Shown: positions 12,690 to 24,310, counted from the first letter of the stretch. The stretch is 64,000 bases of DNA from Trichostrongylus colubriformis (GCA_963978905.1 OZ022258.1:58915638-58979637), one strand, 5' to 3'. Notes: generated from the letters alone by a model not told the origin. Translations and numbers: made by a program.

Positions 12690-13711
12690 GCTTGAGAGGA
12701 TACACGATTGAACTCGATATCAGCAGTGACAAAATGTGCTAAACTGCCTGATCCCATGGTGGGTGTTCATAGAATACCAGCTTTGCTGGCGCACAATATT
12801 GTGCGTACCACGCTGTAGAAATGTGCGTCATAGGTTACCCCTATATTGATATCGATAGAGAGTATCGACAGGTCCATTGCTCGTTTCCACCGCGTCATAC
12901 ATGCAGTACTGTGCGATAGGCAAACTGGTAGTCAAGCAACTAACGGTAATGGTGATTCAGCGATTTTGCGGTGGAGGGAATAGCCGTAGAGTTGTAGGCG
13001 AAGATGTGAGAGAGAGGTGGATGACACATGTGGGGGATTATAACACCGGAGATACTGCCCAAAAACATCCCTAACTGTTCTTCTGCAGTCAAGCGCTTAT
13101 TCCGCGTCTCTTACCAAAGCGTCAAGACATGTGTACCCAAAAAAAACCCACATCTGGTCATTGGTAGCTATTATGCCACATGTGTGGCGGTGCACACTTC
13201 TCCAACTATCCGTCCGCATGGAATCACCCCCATCTCGAATCATTCAGCCAGTACTTTACAAGATGCGGGCAGCCTGAGAAGGTAGAAGACGCTGTTCATG
13301 GGTTGGAGCAAGGACAGCAGGTGCAAGCTTGTGCATTCGATAGAGCATGTAACATTCGGTAACATAAGAGACAGGAGCGACCACTGAAGCAGCGACGTTC
13401 AGTCTTCTTTCACTAGTGTGCCACGTATGGAGCTATCATTTACCTCGCATAATCTTGCTATGGGTAATCATTGTCAAAGATGGAAATAGAGGTACGTAAT
13501 GCTCATCTGAAGGGGAAAGAGATTTGAAATAATGTTGCATTCTTTGTCTTTCATTTTTATCATTACGTGATGGACCATGAGAGGAGGTATTCATCCAGAC
13601 TATGGAACAGGAACAAGAAAGCAGGAACGGCTGGGAAAGGACAGGAAAAGATATTTAATGGTAAGCAACCATTCATTTTGCATCACCGTGTGCCACAACG
13701 GCGCTACATAC
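12690..13711. other. Intergenic, no supported gene
   Basis: No gene is supported. GCTGGCGCACAATATTGTGCG at about 12786 is a diverged M6-type terminal repeat. A frame at 13567-13989 runs into the mariner and is not a gene of its own. Confidence 0.45.
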
Positions 13712-13713
13712 TA

Positions 13714-14606
13714 TTAGGTTGTCCCAAAAGTCTTGTCATATTTCCCAAAAAAATCAGTAAGTCTTGTTCACTTCGAGGCAGGTCCAGGCGGTTCAGGAAT
13801 ATGGTAGAACGTTCCCTATGCTTTCTAGGAAAATATATTGTCCCACCAGATCCCGTGGAGAGAGAGCTACAATGCCCGTTGTCGATACCCACCCAACTCG
13901 CGCTGTCATCTACTATGAGCGGTCTTGCGGCACCAAAACAACGGAAGCTTGCCACTCCATCAGCGCTGCATTGGGCAAGGGATATGTGAGCTACGTGACC
14001 GTGCGCCGCTGGTTCATCAGCTTCAGCAACGGCCAGATTGACATGAAAGACAAACCACGCTTGGGACTGTGCTGGTTCTGGGACGAGGAAGGAATGCTTT
14101 TCCGCGAGGTGCTGGTACAAGGCGAGAAAGTCACTGCTATCGTATGCACCCACCAGCTCCAGCAGCTCGCCGTCGATGTTAGAGAAAAGTGCCGGAAAAG
14201 TCCGCGGTCACCCTTCTTCATGACGACGCTCGCTCCCATTTCGCTCCCATTTCGCGAAAAGTACCCAGGCTAAGTTATAGGAGCTCGGCTGGGATGTGCT
14301 GCCCCACCCACCGTACTCTCCAGACATTGCCCCTTCTGGCTATCACCTTACCCATCCTCTCGAATCCTTGCTGGCCAAGAGAAAATTCGTTGATTATGAC
14401 TTTCTTGCGAAGGCGATCGCTGTCTTCTTCGACTCTCAGAACCCAGAGTTCTGGGAGAAGGGAATTTACGATTTCCCTATAAAGTGACAAAGGGTTGCCG
14501 ATAGCAATGGTCAATACTTTGTTGCCTAATTATTTCTTGTTGGACGAAAAAAAAAATAAAAAGGGATGATCGAAAAAAATATGACAAGACTTTTGGGACA
14601 ACCTAA
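13714..14606 (+). mobile_element. Mariner element, internally deleted (copy 2)
   Basis: The ends TTAGGTTGTCCCAAAAGTCT and ACTTTTGGGACAACCTAA are flanked by TA at 13712-13713 and 14607-14608. The frame is less decayed than in copy 1: THPTRAVIYYERSCGTKTTE, then TVRRWFISFSNGQIDMKDKP, joined directly to LCWFWDEEGMLF, then LHDDARSHF in a shifted frame, and PYSPDIAPSGYHL. The expected segment with the first catalytic aspartate is absent at the same place as in copy 1. The tail has an in-frame stop (DFPIK then stop). It is a non-autonomous derivative of the same source element. Confidence 0.93.
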
Positions 14607-14608
14607 TA

Positions 14609-16639
14609 TAATCCACCCTAGTCACGTCCGCTTCAGCTCCTTATTTGATCGGTTGAGCTAAAGCATGTGGGAAGCGTGGGTTAGACCGGATGTAGCGCCG
14701 TAATGACGCCTAGTAGCGGTGCAAGAGGAGTGCTCCCAAGCATCCACCGCCCAAAAAATAGATAACGATATTATTGCCTATAATCGCCAGGTTTCAATGA
14801 AATCAAAAGCTACCAGCAACCAAAAAACCAAATTTTTCATTCCACTGCCCATCTCGCATTTCGCATGAACACAATCGAATGATCCCGAAAAGGCGAAATA
14901 AAATCAACGACATCTAACAGCATAAATGAGTGTGCGCAGTCCGTCAGTGACTTCGCAGCGGTTTTCGAATTTAATTTTGTGAAAGGTCAGCGGATTTTTT
15001 GCGCGTGGTGGAAAACACCGCCGCCAAAAAGATTCAGACAGGTTTTGGCGGCTATCACATCCACTGCAACGGTGTGGCCTTTTTTTTACAATGCTACCAA
15101 TGAGTGGTGCTAAAATGAAAAGTAGCTGGAAAGGTTTCACCCCCGTTTCAGCTTTTGAGAGTAAGTTGACGGATACACAATGTCCTTTAGTTCCGAAATT
15201 ATTTCAGTAGGTAAAGTTTCTAATTAGATTTCCTGTTATGTGCTGCTCATGATCTGTTTTCTCACTTGGGCATGAACAATGATTCCGAGCGCTGACAAAA
15301 ATGCACTTAAAAGAATAAATAACGAGCTCGACCTTTGCGATAGATAACACCAGCCGTTCTGCTGGGGTCTACGTCTCGTCGAGAGACATTACATGAGCTC
15401 ACGTATCTGAATACTATGGATGAAGTACCATCATCTTCAGATAGTTGTAGTCTGACTGGTAAATTTGGATCAGCGCTCTGCCTTTTTATACACTTAAACT
15501 TCATTCAGGAAATGAAACTTATACGAACATGGCCACATTACAAGAAAGTGTTTGGACCAGCGGCCTGCGACAGATCCTTTCCAGTACGTCTTCAGATTAA
15601 CCCACTAACATGCGGCTGTTCCATATCCTAAGGTTAGCCACAGCCCATGGGATGTTCCCATCAGAGACCATGTTGGAAGGTCAACTACGAGGTGCCTAGG
15701 GAGATCTTCCTACTAGTAAAGGGCTGTCCCTCTCATCCCTCCCACAACTGTGTCATATTAAAGGCTGTCGTTCATCGGAGAATGTCATTTTGCTTTCTAT
15801 CTCATGATTACTTTTTGTTCGGTGCTACTTATAAACAGAACCTCTTGGTAGATTACGCAGGCTCGATTTCGCGATTTTGCGATTTTGACGAATCGCGAAT
15901 GCACGCGCGCGAAGACGCAGCACTGCAGTGTTCGAAGAGCGGCATCGCGAAATCGGAATGTTTGCCATCGCCGTGATTCTACCAGTTATAAACTTATTGT
16001 TAGAGATCGCGACGTGATCACAGTCACTTCTAAAATCTTCTAAAATGCAATGGTTGCAGGTTTCATTATTTCTGTTGTCGGCTAGCTGCTTCTTACATAG
16101 ATTGGCAGGTACGATTTTTTTCAGGTAGGATACGGTTACGGAATTTGACTTAAAGTGCGTAAACCCTGAGTATTTTTTATTTCAATGCACTGTAGTAACC
16201 ATGAGAATCATCTCTATCAGCTGTAACGATAGCGAAAAGGGAGATGTAACGGAACAACAATTTTCTGCCATCTCCACGGCCAATTGATCGGATTCTGCGG
16301 AACTTCAAATTGTATTTCATCGCCCGTACTTGCAAGGCCAGTCTCAGGCCGACTTGAGACTGCGCGACTTGACGGTCTGCAATTCTGCAATTTTCGATGT
16401 CGCAGCACTGAAAAATCAGCAGGTGTTGAAATCGTACGCGGAAGTGCCACATCGCGAGATCGAAAATTATAAGTCTGGCGTGGACCTTACTTAGAGTTAT
16501 TGAAAAGTATCCAATAAAATTTTCACTGACCTGCTACGTTAACCATATTTCCTCTGAAATACGCTCCTCATTTCGTGCGAAAACAACGAGCATCGCAGTC
16601 TAAAGACAATCGGTCAATGTCGGGGTCAGAACATTCGAG
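14609..16639. other. Intergenic, no supported gene
   Basis: No gene is supported. A frame at 15647-15976 is open for 109 codons but has no family motif. GC-rich stretches at 15860-15970 and 16330-16420 (CGATTTTGCGATTTTGACG, TTCTGCAATTTTCGATGTCG) look like decayed members of the MITE families around 0.5 and 47.5 kb. Confidence 0.4.
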
Positions 16640-16800
16640 TTGACGCGTCCGGCATGCGAAGTCGTGGTGCGAGCTATGCGCGCCGTATGATAGGTCCGAA
16701 AAACGATAACGGTGTTGTACGCTTCATTGTAGGCGCAATCGCTTCCGTATAGTACGGCGCCCCATCTCGCACCATCGTCGCGCGTCAGAGCAATGTGGAG
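16640..16800. repeat. MITE-like sequence (GTGCGAGCTATGCGCGCCG family)
   Basis: GTGCGAGCTATGCGCGCCG followed by a bi-symmetrical GC-rich segment also occurs at 17.6-17.8, 25.1-25.3 and 30.2-30.4 kb. Ends are not clearly resolved here. Confidence 0.45.
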
Positions 16801-16915
16801 TTGTATGCCATGGCGACCTCTGCAAATACTAGCATAACAAAAAAACTCAACTTCAGTCTAACTCATCTATCTTCAGCTTTTTCAATTACGCTATTTTCTC
16901 AATTCTTGTTTTCAG

Positions 16916-17345
16916 ACTACTTCTGCGAAACAGCCAATGGAGTTGAAGTCAACAACGATACGTGTGCGCGACATAACCAGAGAGGTACCGTCTTTTACAA
17001 ATCCGTCGCGATTTTCTGTGTTTCACAATTTTCAGAGACGAACTGACTAAAGCTTGGGAGTGTGACTATATTCAGGAGCGAAATCGTCGAACGCCAGTGA
17101 TGGGCATCAAAGCAGAAGCTCGACGTCTCTCCCAAGTCAAGAATCGACAACTGCGACGAAATCAGTCGGCCCTTTCTCGGCGGTCCATCCACCGAGGCAG
17201 AAGAGGGTGGTTCCGCGTCAAACCGCGCCCGCTGCCACGAAATCTCACGGACGCGCACGAATCGCAGCGGCAGCATCGACCTGGTGTTGAATGGGCTCGG
17301 ACAGTCATTAATCGACTATCGTTTAACAAATTATTCAAGAAGTGA
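16916..17345 (+). CDS. Candidate two-exon gene, basic protein, unknown function
   Basis: A first exon at 16916-16984 follows an excellent acceptor (TTGTTTTCAG) and ends at GAGAG followed by GTACCG. A second exon begins after TTTTCAG or TTTTCAGAG near 17036-17038 and stays open for about 102 codons to TGA at 17343-17345. The second exon starts DELTKAWECDYIQERN and becomes strongly basic (RRSIHRGRRGWFRVK). The frame joins only if the acceptor two bases downstream of TTTTCAG is used, which is a weak point. I recognise no family. Upstream exons are unknown, and 16795-16915 is also open in the same frame. Confidence 0.35.
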
Positions 17346-17436
17346 ACTTTCTTTGGCTTTGTGTGACAATTGCACGGTTCCATCATTGCCCTGTTTTTCA
17401 TGTCTGTGAATATTATGTGTTCCACCGGTATTTTAG

Positions 17437-17438
<2 letters not shown>

Positions 17439-17470
<32 letters not shown>
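17439..17470. repeat. (AT)16 microsatellite
   Basis: An uninterrupted run of 16 AT units, about 95 bp after the candidate gene's stop codon. Confidence 0.98.
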
Positions 17471-17477
<7 letters not shown>

Positions 17478-17479
17478 AT

Positions 17480-18379
17480 AGTTGTTATTTATTAAAATAA
17501 AAGTGATGACAATTCGTGTTCAGACCTAGTTAGTAAGCATTAAGTAATTTGAGTGCAATCGTAAACAGGGAGAGGGGCATCCGCTATCGACGCATTTTTA
17601 CCTAAGGCTGCGTTCATACCCAACGGATGTCACTAGGGCAGAGAAATCGAGTGGCGCGTTTGGCGCGCGAGGGGCGCGGTTCGAGCTGTGCCCGCCGTAT
17701 TAGTTGAGTACTAAAGCGATTACGCTTATTATTAGATTAAGATAGAGCACCGTCAACGCCTCACGACCCTTCCAATACGACGCGCATAGCTAGCACCATC
17801 TCGTCGCTCACCGATTGCCGCAAAGCGATTTTCTGCCTTATAGACATACACCCCACATCCATATGAATGAGATTTTTGGTGCATCTGCGATTTGGCATTT
17901 TTGGCGATGCCGCTTACCACCACGTCACTTCCTTTGCACTGTGGCAAATAGCCGAAATCGCGGATGCGCCGATCGCCAATTCTCTCAAATCGCGGATGCG
18001 CTCATTTTCTCGATCGATACGATGTTTAACTTCTAGCCGATGCGCCAAAAATCCCATTCAGTTGAGTATGAACGCAGCCTAAGCCTAGCAAGAAAAGAAG
18101 CCTTTCCCTCCTTCACTAATGCCAAAACATCTCCTTAAGAAGGGCTACTGTCTGGATCCAACCTTTTTCGCACCTAATTAAGGTTGCGTCGCTCATAAGG
18201 TGCAAAGCGACCTCAATTAGTTACGCAAACTCAGGGGTCATCGTGAGATCCACACTTATCCATCAACCGAGTAAAGGTCCATTGATATATACAGATTGTC
18301 CGCTATTATGCAACTTATTTAGATGCATTTTTCATTGTTCAGCGAAGAGTTAGAGCACAGAAATGAACATAAATCTAAC
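17480..18379. other. Intergenic, MITE fragments only
   Basis: GC-rich MITE-like pieces at 17600-17830 (GGCGCGGTTCGAGCTGTGCCC, TAGCACCATCTCGTCGCTC) and 17960-18030. No gene is supported. Confidence 0.45.
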
Positions 18380-18521
18380 ACTACAAGGATGCTGAGTTAT
18401 GGGCAAAAGCTTCGGTATTGGAAGGGACTCGGACCCGCACTTCATCCTTTCCGGGGATGTGTGCTAATCCATTACACTACCGACACCGAAGCTTTTGCCC
18501 ATAACTCAGCATCCTTGTAGT
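18380..18521 (-). tRNA. tRNA-like core inside perfect 37-bp inverted arms
   Basis: The arms 18380-18416 and 18485-18521 are exact inverted copies. On the minus strand the 68-bp centre has an A-box-like TAGTGTAATGG, a five-base-pair stem with seven-base loop (CATCC CCGGAAA GGATG), and a B-box-like GGTCCGAGTCC. The arm bases GCTTCGG and CCGAAGC would serve as the acceptor stem. The T stem is poorly paired, base 33 would be C rather than U, and extra bases follow the T arm, so a working tRNA is unlikely. It may be a tRNA-derived SINE or snapback element. Confidence 0.45.
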
Positions 18522-19211
18522 AACTTTCGCATCGCGAGCTGCGGCGATAAACAGCAGTTATCGAAAATCAAAAATATCAAAATAAATCTAACAGTTATGA
18601 TGTATTTGTTAATACGGAAGTTCCATGTGATTCCAGATTTTATTGCCATCACCAGTATTCGTGAGGAGAGCTTAAGAGGAGCATATTTTGAGGATTTTGT
18701 GACGTAGACAGCCTTTTCGGGATAAATTCTACATTTATCATGCTTGTCAAATCTGTGTTTTTACTCACTGTATGGATCAGTGTGGATAACATGATGACGC
18801 GTGAGCTGCACTGACTGGGATCGCTTCGCACGTACTGTGCGAAGCAACATTAATAAGATGAGACAAATGCTGAGCGTGCAAATGTGCAGATTAACCCCTC
18901 ATGAATCAGTGATGCTTCGGTGTGCAGCTTTTGACCCCCTCGCATTGCGATAGCCCTGTACTTTGCTTAGACGAGACACATGTTTCCATTTAAACGAAAT
19001 TTCGCCACCTAGCACCTGTATAGGCGTCCTCTATACTTGTTTCTAGGTGTTCGACCCTGGCCCGTTCATGGAGCGTGATGTGATCTATCATACTTCCACA
19101 TTTGGCAGTATGTCAGATTTTCCCTTTTACTAGCAATCTTCAGATCTTGGCTACTTAGATTGTTGAGAATATATGATAATGTTGATGATGACGCAAAAAG
19201 TGTCCTTGCAC
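18522..19211. other. Intergenic, no supported gene
   Basis: Nothing beyond short chance frames. Confidence 0.45.
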
Positions 19212-19372
19212 ATACAGTCCATTTCCCAAAAACTGAGTAGGCGTGTCCTACGGACTTGTATAAACGTGTATCAATCTCTCTCAATTCTCTCACCCCGCCA
19301 CACACTCTCACTCTCGCCATTCACCCAAGTTCGAAGGACACGCCCAATCAGTTTTCGGGAGATGGACTATAC
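19212..19372. mobile_element. MITE, family M3 (AGTCCATTTC ends), copy 1
   Basis: ATACAGTCCATTTCCCAAAA and the inverted GGGAGATGGACTATAC bound a 160-bp element with GGCGTGTCC / GGACACGCC inner repeats and a CTCTCACCCCGCCACA core. The same layout is found at 24311-24440 and 55139-55270. Confidence 0.85.
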
Positions 19373-20430
19373 TAATGCGGCGTGAAAAAGCTTTTCCATA
19401 AAAATAGGTTACAGACTTCGCGATGTCCTGAGAATTCCCATCTCTCGCCTCCCATCACTCGGCTAGTTGGCAGACACGACCCCATCTCGTTTCATCTTTC
19501 CTCGGGAGATAGCGATATACCCGGGACATGAGACATTTGCAATCTTGCAGCTGGGTGAGTATCAGAAAATTATCGACCCAATTATTCTGCAGAATCGTGA
19601 ACGTTGCGGCAAAGCGACATCAGTACGCGTGGTTCTTGCCAGCAGGTCCCCATAGGTGATAAGAGAGTAAGACCACGGTGAGAAGATCGGCAAATAGAAG
19701 GCTCATGTGAAAGTGCCGGTCACGCTGGTGTTAAAGTACGCAGCGGTCGGCGCCAATGCCGGTGGCACGCCCCGCTGTCAGCGCCGCAGGCTGTGAAGGC
19801 AACCTAATGCTTAACCTGGTTCCCAGTAACAGACACACAGGAATAGCGTGGCCAAGAGTTAATCAACGAATTTCCAAATCACTGTCGCGTAAATTGAGCA
19901 AACACAGGCTATTCGGAGAACACAGAGCTGCTTCCAAGATTCCAATCCAGGTCGATTAGCTCTCTCTGGAACCGGTACTCGTCTGATCTGCGCACTGATA
20001 GTGAGGATGCGTCGATGCTCCCATTGTAGCCACATGATCTTAGGCTGAATTGCACATCTGAAGTACGTGCAGGTTGATCGTGCTGATTTTCCTCTATTCG
20101 TCTCAAACTGCCGTCTTTGCATTGTATTCCCATGAAAGAAAGCACGCTCACTGATACTAGTCAAAAATCAGTGATAAAACTAGATTTGTGGTTCCAGTGA
20201 AATCCGAATTTTCTCGAAAAAGTACAGTGTAAGGCAGTGAGGACGCCGTCTACTCATGAGCGGTGTAGGATGCGGTTACCACAATCGATGTCACGGCGTC
20301 ACTGGATGAGGCTCAAGTCGGTGAGTTCCGCTCGCATCTCTTTATTTCCTTAATATTTTCTGTTTGTTCTGTTTGAAAGTTTTGTAGTAGTATTGAAACC
20401 ACACAAGTTAATCGCGCTGAAGTCCTAAAA
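19373..20430. other. Intergenic, possibly 5' region of the next genes
   Basis: No recognised gene. A strong donor (AAGTCGGTGAGTTCC) near 20318 could belong to an upstream exon of the open frame at 20431-20673, but the frames do not join cleanly by eye. Confidence 0.4.
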
Positions 20431-20673
20431 ATGACTCATGTGGCATTGTTTCATCTTGCCACCTTTACAGAGAGCGAAATTGACAGATTTATCAGCTGTG
20501 CAAAGATTTTTGGTTCAACTACTCAGGGTCGAGTGGCTTATTTACAGTGGATTTGGATTTTTCGATTGTTTTCGGAAGTACAATGTTCTGCAAACAGGGG
20601 ACTGATTCTATTCATGAAGTTGTGGAACTTTCTCTCTGCCCCTGTTCGAATGAAAATTGGCCCTAGTCCATGA
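20431..20673 (+). CDS. Conserved-looking open frame just upstream of ILF2
   Basis: The frame is open from before 20431 (reading VNRAEVLK before the Met) to TGA at 20671-20673. It gives 80 codons from the first Met, starting MTHVALFHLATFTESEIDRF and including GRVAYLQWIWIFRLFSEV. I do not recognise the family. It reads like the final exon of a protein and not like a repeat. The stop is only 56 bp before the ILF2 start codon. Closely spaced same-strand genes like this are typical of nematode operons, in which the downstream mRNA receives an SL2 leader. That interpretation is inference, and upstream exons are not resolved. Confidence 0.4.
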   Translation: MTHVALFHLATFTESEIDRFISCAKIFGSTTQGRVAYLQWIWIFRLFSEVQCSANRGLILFMKLWNFLSAPVRMKIGPSP

Positions 20674-20729
20674 TATTTTACGCCGACATTGCAACATGAT
20701 ATAGCAAAATTCAAAACCAGAAACTTTAG

Positions 20730-23370
20730 ATGCGTGGTGGTGGCTACCGCGGTGGCCCTCGTGGTCGCGCACCATTTATCGCTGGACCGACCTTTCCAGT
20801 TCGTCCGCCTCCTTTCGATGTCCATCTCGCCAACGATGTTTTCGTTCGCATAAACGAGAACAACGACGCACAGCTCACACAGGTTAGTACGGTTTTCTAG
20901 CGCTTTGAAGGTGTACATGCACTTGCTGATAACTCACGTGTTATTCCATTTTTGGTTGAAGATCCTTTAGTTGCCGGGCAATGGAGTGGGAAAATGTGAG
21001 ATTTGCAAGCGTTTATGCTATACACGTATTGTATCATATCGTGAAAAAAGTATAAATACATTAGGAAGAAAGCAAGCTCATTTCACTAGGTGCTGGTGAC
21101 TATCACCAAGCGTCGGGGTGAGACCCATCACACCTCTCCATTTACTCTTTCACTGCTTACTCCAGTTTCTCTTTTTGTCATTTTCAGATGAAATTTCCCT
21201 TTTGAACAAAAAAAAAGGATCTGAAGCACCGTTTTCATATACTTAAATTTGCTTTTGAGGATGTGGTTGCGCGAGCCACTGCTCTCACCCCTACAGATGC
21301 TGAACGTACGACAGTGGCCGCACTACTTCTAAAAGTAAAAGCAGCCATCGATAAAGTGATGGCTACACCCGATTGCGTGCCTGGTGTTGTAAGTTCTGCC
21401 TATTTCATTTCTCCAGAGCTGGAAAGGACTCATGAAAGTGTTTAAGAGATTTGAAGAATACCGTGAGGTCGGCTCTTTCAAAAAGGATACGGCCTTGACT
21501 GGGCATACCGTTGCTGACATTGTTATTGTGATGCAGACACTTCCCACGTGTACGATTTTTTACTTATTATTTGCTAATGTCGTGCTTTTAGCTAGCTTGA
21601 TGTAGCGGCGTAAATCTAAGGGTGTTTTCAGTTGAAGCAGTAGCTGCACTAGGAAACAAACTCGCGGAAGAGCTTCGCTCACAGAAAGAAGGTAAAGGCT
21701 GTCGTCCTCTGTTGCTCGTGCCTTTGAAGCTTCAGGCGTTCTCTGTTGGTGTATTTTCTTTTCAGTTGTTTCTTGTGTCTCACGCGACTATGGGTGTCTT
21801 CTGGCCGCCGCTAACGCCCAAGTGCGCATTCTTATAACAACCCTTCCCAGCAATGCACCAAATTTGGAACCAGACCTCCACCGTGGGTTTTCGGTGCTTT
21901 GAAATGTCTTTAAGCGCTCTCGGGAAGGAATATCCTTCAATATCTTTGAATTTTCAGTGGCAGAACGCGTAATGATGATCAATCACCATGCCCTACGCCA
22001 TGTCGCATGGTTCGAAGAAGCAACTCTTCAATCTCCTTTCAAGGTGGGTTTCAATATGGCCTATTCTCCTCATGCTATTAATTATGCTCCCTTTTTCAGA
22101 TGCTTGTCCGCGTTCTTAAAGACATCCGACGACGATATGCTGGACTTCAACCGCTTTCTGTCTGGGTTATTGAGTATTTGGTTGGTTTTCGTCATGGTTT
22201 TATGTGACCTTCTAAAAACTTGTTGGAACTTTTTGTTTTTTTTTACGAGGATTCGTTGCATACGCTTTTAACATCTCGTGAATGTGACGTGCATCTATTC
22301 AAGGCACATTTCGCAGTTATGAATACATCGAACAGACAACCGTTGCCGCTCGGTCCGGCTTTCAGGAGGGTCTTTGAAGCTCTTGCCACAGGTAAATGCT
22401 TATGTCTGGAACGTTTCCTAAAGTGCGCATTTTGCGAAACACTCAATATTAGAAAATACGGGCCGACAAAATACAGTTTTGCACACACCATCAAATAGTT
22501 TTGATCGGAAGTTCGGTCCAGTTATTATCAGCATTAGTTTTTGACGCTTCAAGGCGGTTTCGCAGCTTCATGCGCGATGTTGCGGCACTACAAAGTTTCA
22601 AGGTCGATCGCGTGTAAAGTGTGGCACCGCGGAATCGCGAATTCGCTAAGTCTGACGGCATTCTTCTGACGGTGACGGTGTGCGGTTTGGTTTTGCTTCA
22701 GGAATTCAATTTTCAATTGCTTAGGCATTTTCTTACCTGGAAGTCCCACGCTGTTCGATCCTACGGAACCAGGAATGCGTATTGCTTATGATCTCTCATT
22801 TGAAGACATGGTAAACTTGCATTTATCCCAAATATCTTTTACAGTTAGTTGGTTGTGCAATGCAGAAGATTTTATAGGACCTTGTGTGTAGCACTGCTCA
22901 GACATTGCTTCGAGTGATTTGCAATGGAGGACATGCTGCTGTGCTAGGAATGGATCCAGCAAAAATTGGAATTGGTACGTCTGTGTTGAATGGGTGCTGT
23001 TTCTCAGCCGTTTCTGTTGCGCGGCAGATCCGCACCGGGTGCATTGGAAGAGAATTCGGAAGTTGTTTCCTGTTATCCGATGCTATCAGACTGAAGAAAT
23101 TTTTGTGAAGAAAAGCACCACCTGAAACAAAACTCTGATTCCGAGTTGCGCTCGAGAAAGTCTGGCGAGGTCCAGCCATGTGTGACAAACATGCAATTCT
23201 CTTCTCCCTACGTCTGTATTCTAAGGTTCAATTTTTCAGATCTCAGCAAAGAGGTATCGATATGGAACGGTGTGGCAGTATCCCCCTTAGAGGTCGCATA
23301 TGTGGAGGACTGCTTGAAACCGAAATTTTGCGAAGCAGACGAGATGCTGGAACAAGAGGCGAGAGCTTGA
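20730..23370 (+). CDS. ILF2: ILF2/NF45 homolog (DZF-domain protein)
   Basis: Eleven exons join in frame: 20730-20882, 21260-21388, 21417-21549, 21632-21691, 21766-21882, 21958-22043, 22100-22180, 22304-22391, 22725-22810, 22878-22974 and 23240-23370, giving about 386 codons. Human ILF2 has 390. The N terminus is Arg/Gly-rich (MRGGGYRGGPRGR), as in NF45. DZF-domain landmarks follow in order: VGSFKKDTALTGHTVAD, EAVAALGNKLAEELRS, VRILITTLPSNAPNLEPDLH, HVAWFEEA, VMNTSNRQPLPLG, GIFLPGSPTLFDP, DLVCSTAQTLLRVICNGGH and IWNGVAVSPLEVAY. NF45 is a catalytically dead nucleotidyltransferase-fold protein that pairs with NF90/ILF3-type partners in double-stranded RNA binding. About seven residues expected between exons 1 and 2 are not found; 21206-21259 is open in frame and may supply them. 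Intron 2 is only 28 nt. Intron 8 holds a MITE. Confidence 0.95.
22550..22672. mobile_element. M1-like MITE in ILF2 intron 8
   Basis: GCGATGTTGCGGCACTACAAAGTTTCAAGGTCG and CTAAGTCTGACGGCATTC resemble the interior and right end of the M1 elements at 0.4 and 47.4 kb. It explains why this intron (333 nt) is longer than most of the gene's introns. Confidence 0.55.
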
Positions 23371-24310
23371 ATCCTGATAATTCTATGTTAAATCCCGTAT
23401 TTTTGTTATGCTTCCGTTTTTCGTATGAACTGTTTTTAATAGAAATCGTTTCTGCATCTATTCTTTGGCATACATTTATTTGTCACTGTTTTTGACAATT
23501 ATCATCTAAACAATTGATGGACGGAAACAAAGAATACAATCGTACTCATCCAAAATTGCAAATTCATTACACTAGCCAAGAAGACATTACGGTCATGTGC
23601 AATTATTTCTTCTTTACAACCGTGAAGAATTTCTTCGTTGAGGGCGATTGCTCGCGTTCAGGTGATTGCTCTTGTAGTTTATATTTCATCGAAAGCTCTC
23701 GTAGTCGTTGTTCCAATGTGGAAGTTACTCTAGTTTTCTGAAACTCAATTTTTCGTGAGAAGAGTCGAGATTCGCACAGATCGAAGGGCGGCAGAGTGCC
23801 TTTCTCTCTGATTGTTTTTAGTTTCAGGTGGTTGTGTTGAGTGATCATGGGGAGAGGATGAGGAGTTGAAAATGTGTATGTGGTTAAGTCAGAGTGAATA
23901 TTCTACGATCCCCAGTTCTTGTTTTGGGTTCTTCCAACGAGCGTAGAGGTATTCTTCAGTGCGTGGCGGGCCCATCTTTGGTACAGTGTACTTCAATGTG
24001 AAGGTCAATTAGACTGTGTGACCGACCGATCAATCCCTAAACGGACTTGGTCGGAATGGTTGCAACCTTAGGCTGGCGTCACACTTCGCGATTTTCTGCA
24101 TGTAAGGGCGCAGCATCACAGCATCGCGTTGCATTCGCAATGAAATTGGGCATACCACTAGCGATGCTAGTTTTACGTGATCCTGGAAAGGGAAACCTTT
24201 CACTAAAGTCAGGCAAAAAGAGACGCTCGAGTGTGCAGACTGACTTCTCAGAAATTTTTAGGTGCACAGCTTTTCATACGATACCCCCACACCCCCATTG
24301 CAATGGTACG
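23371..24310. other. ILF2 3' flank and intergenic
   Basis: No gene is supported. A decayed MITE end (GGCGTCACACTTCGCGATTTT) starts near 24073. Confidence 0.45.
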
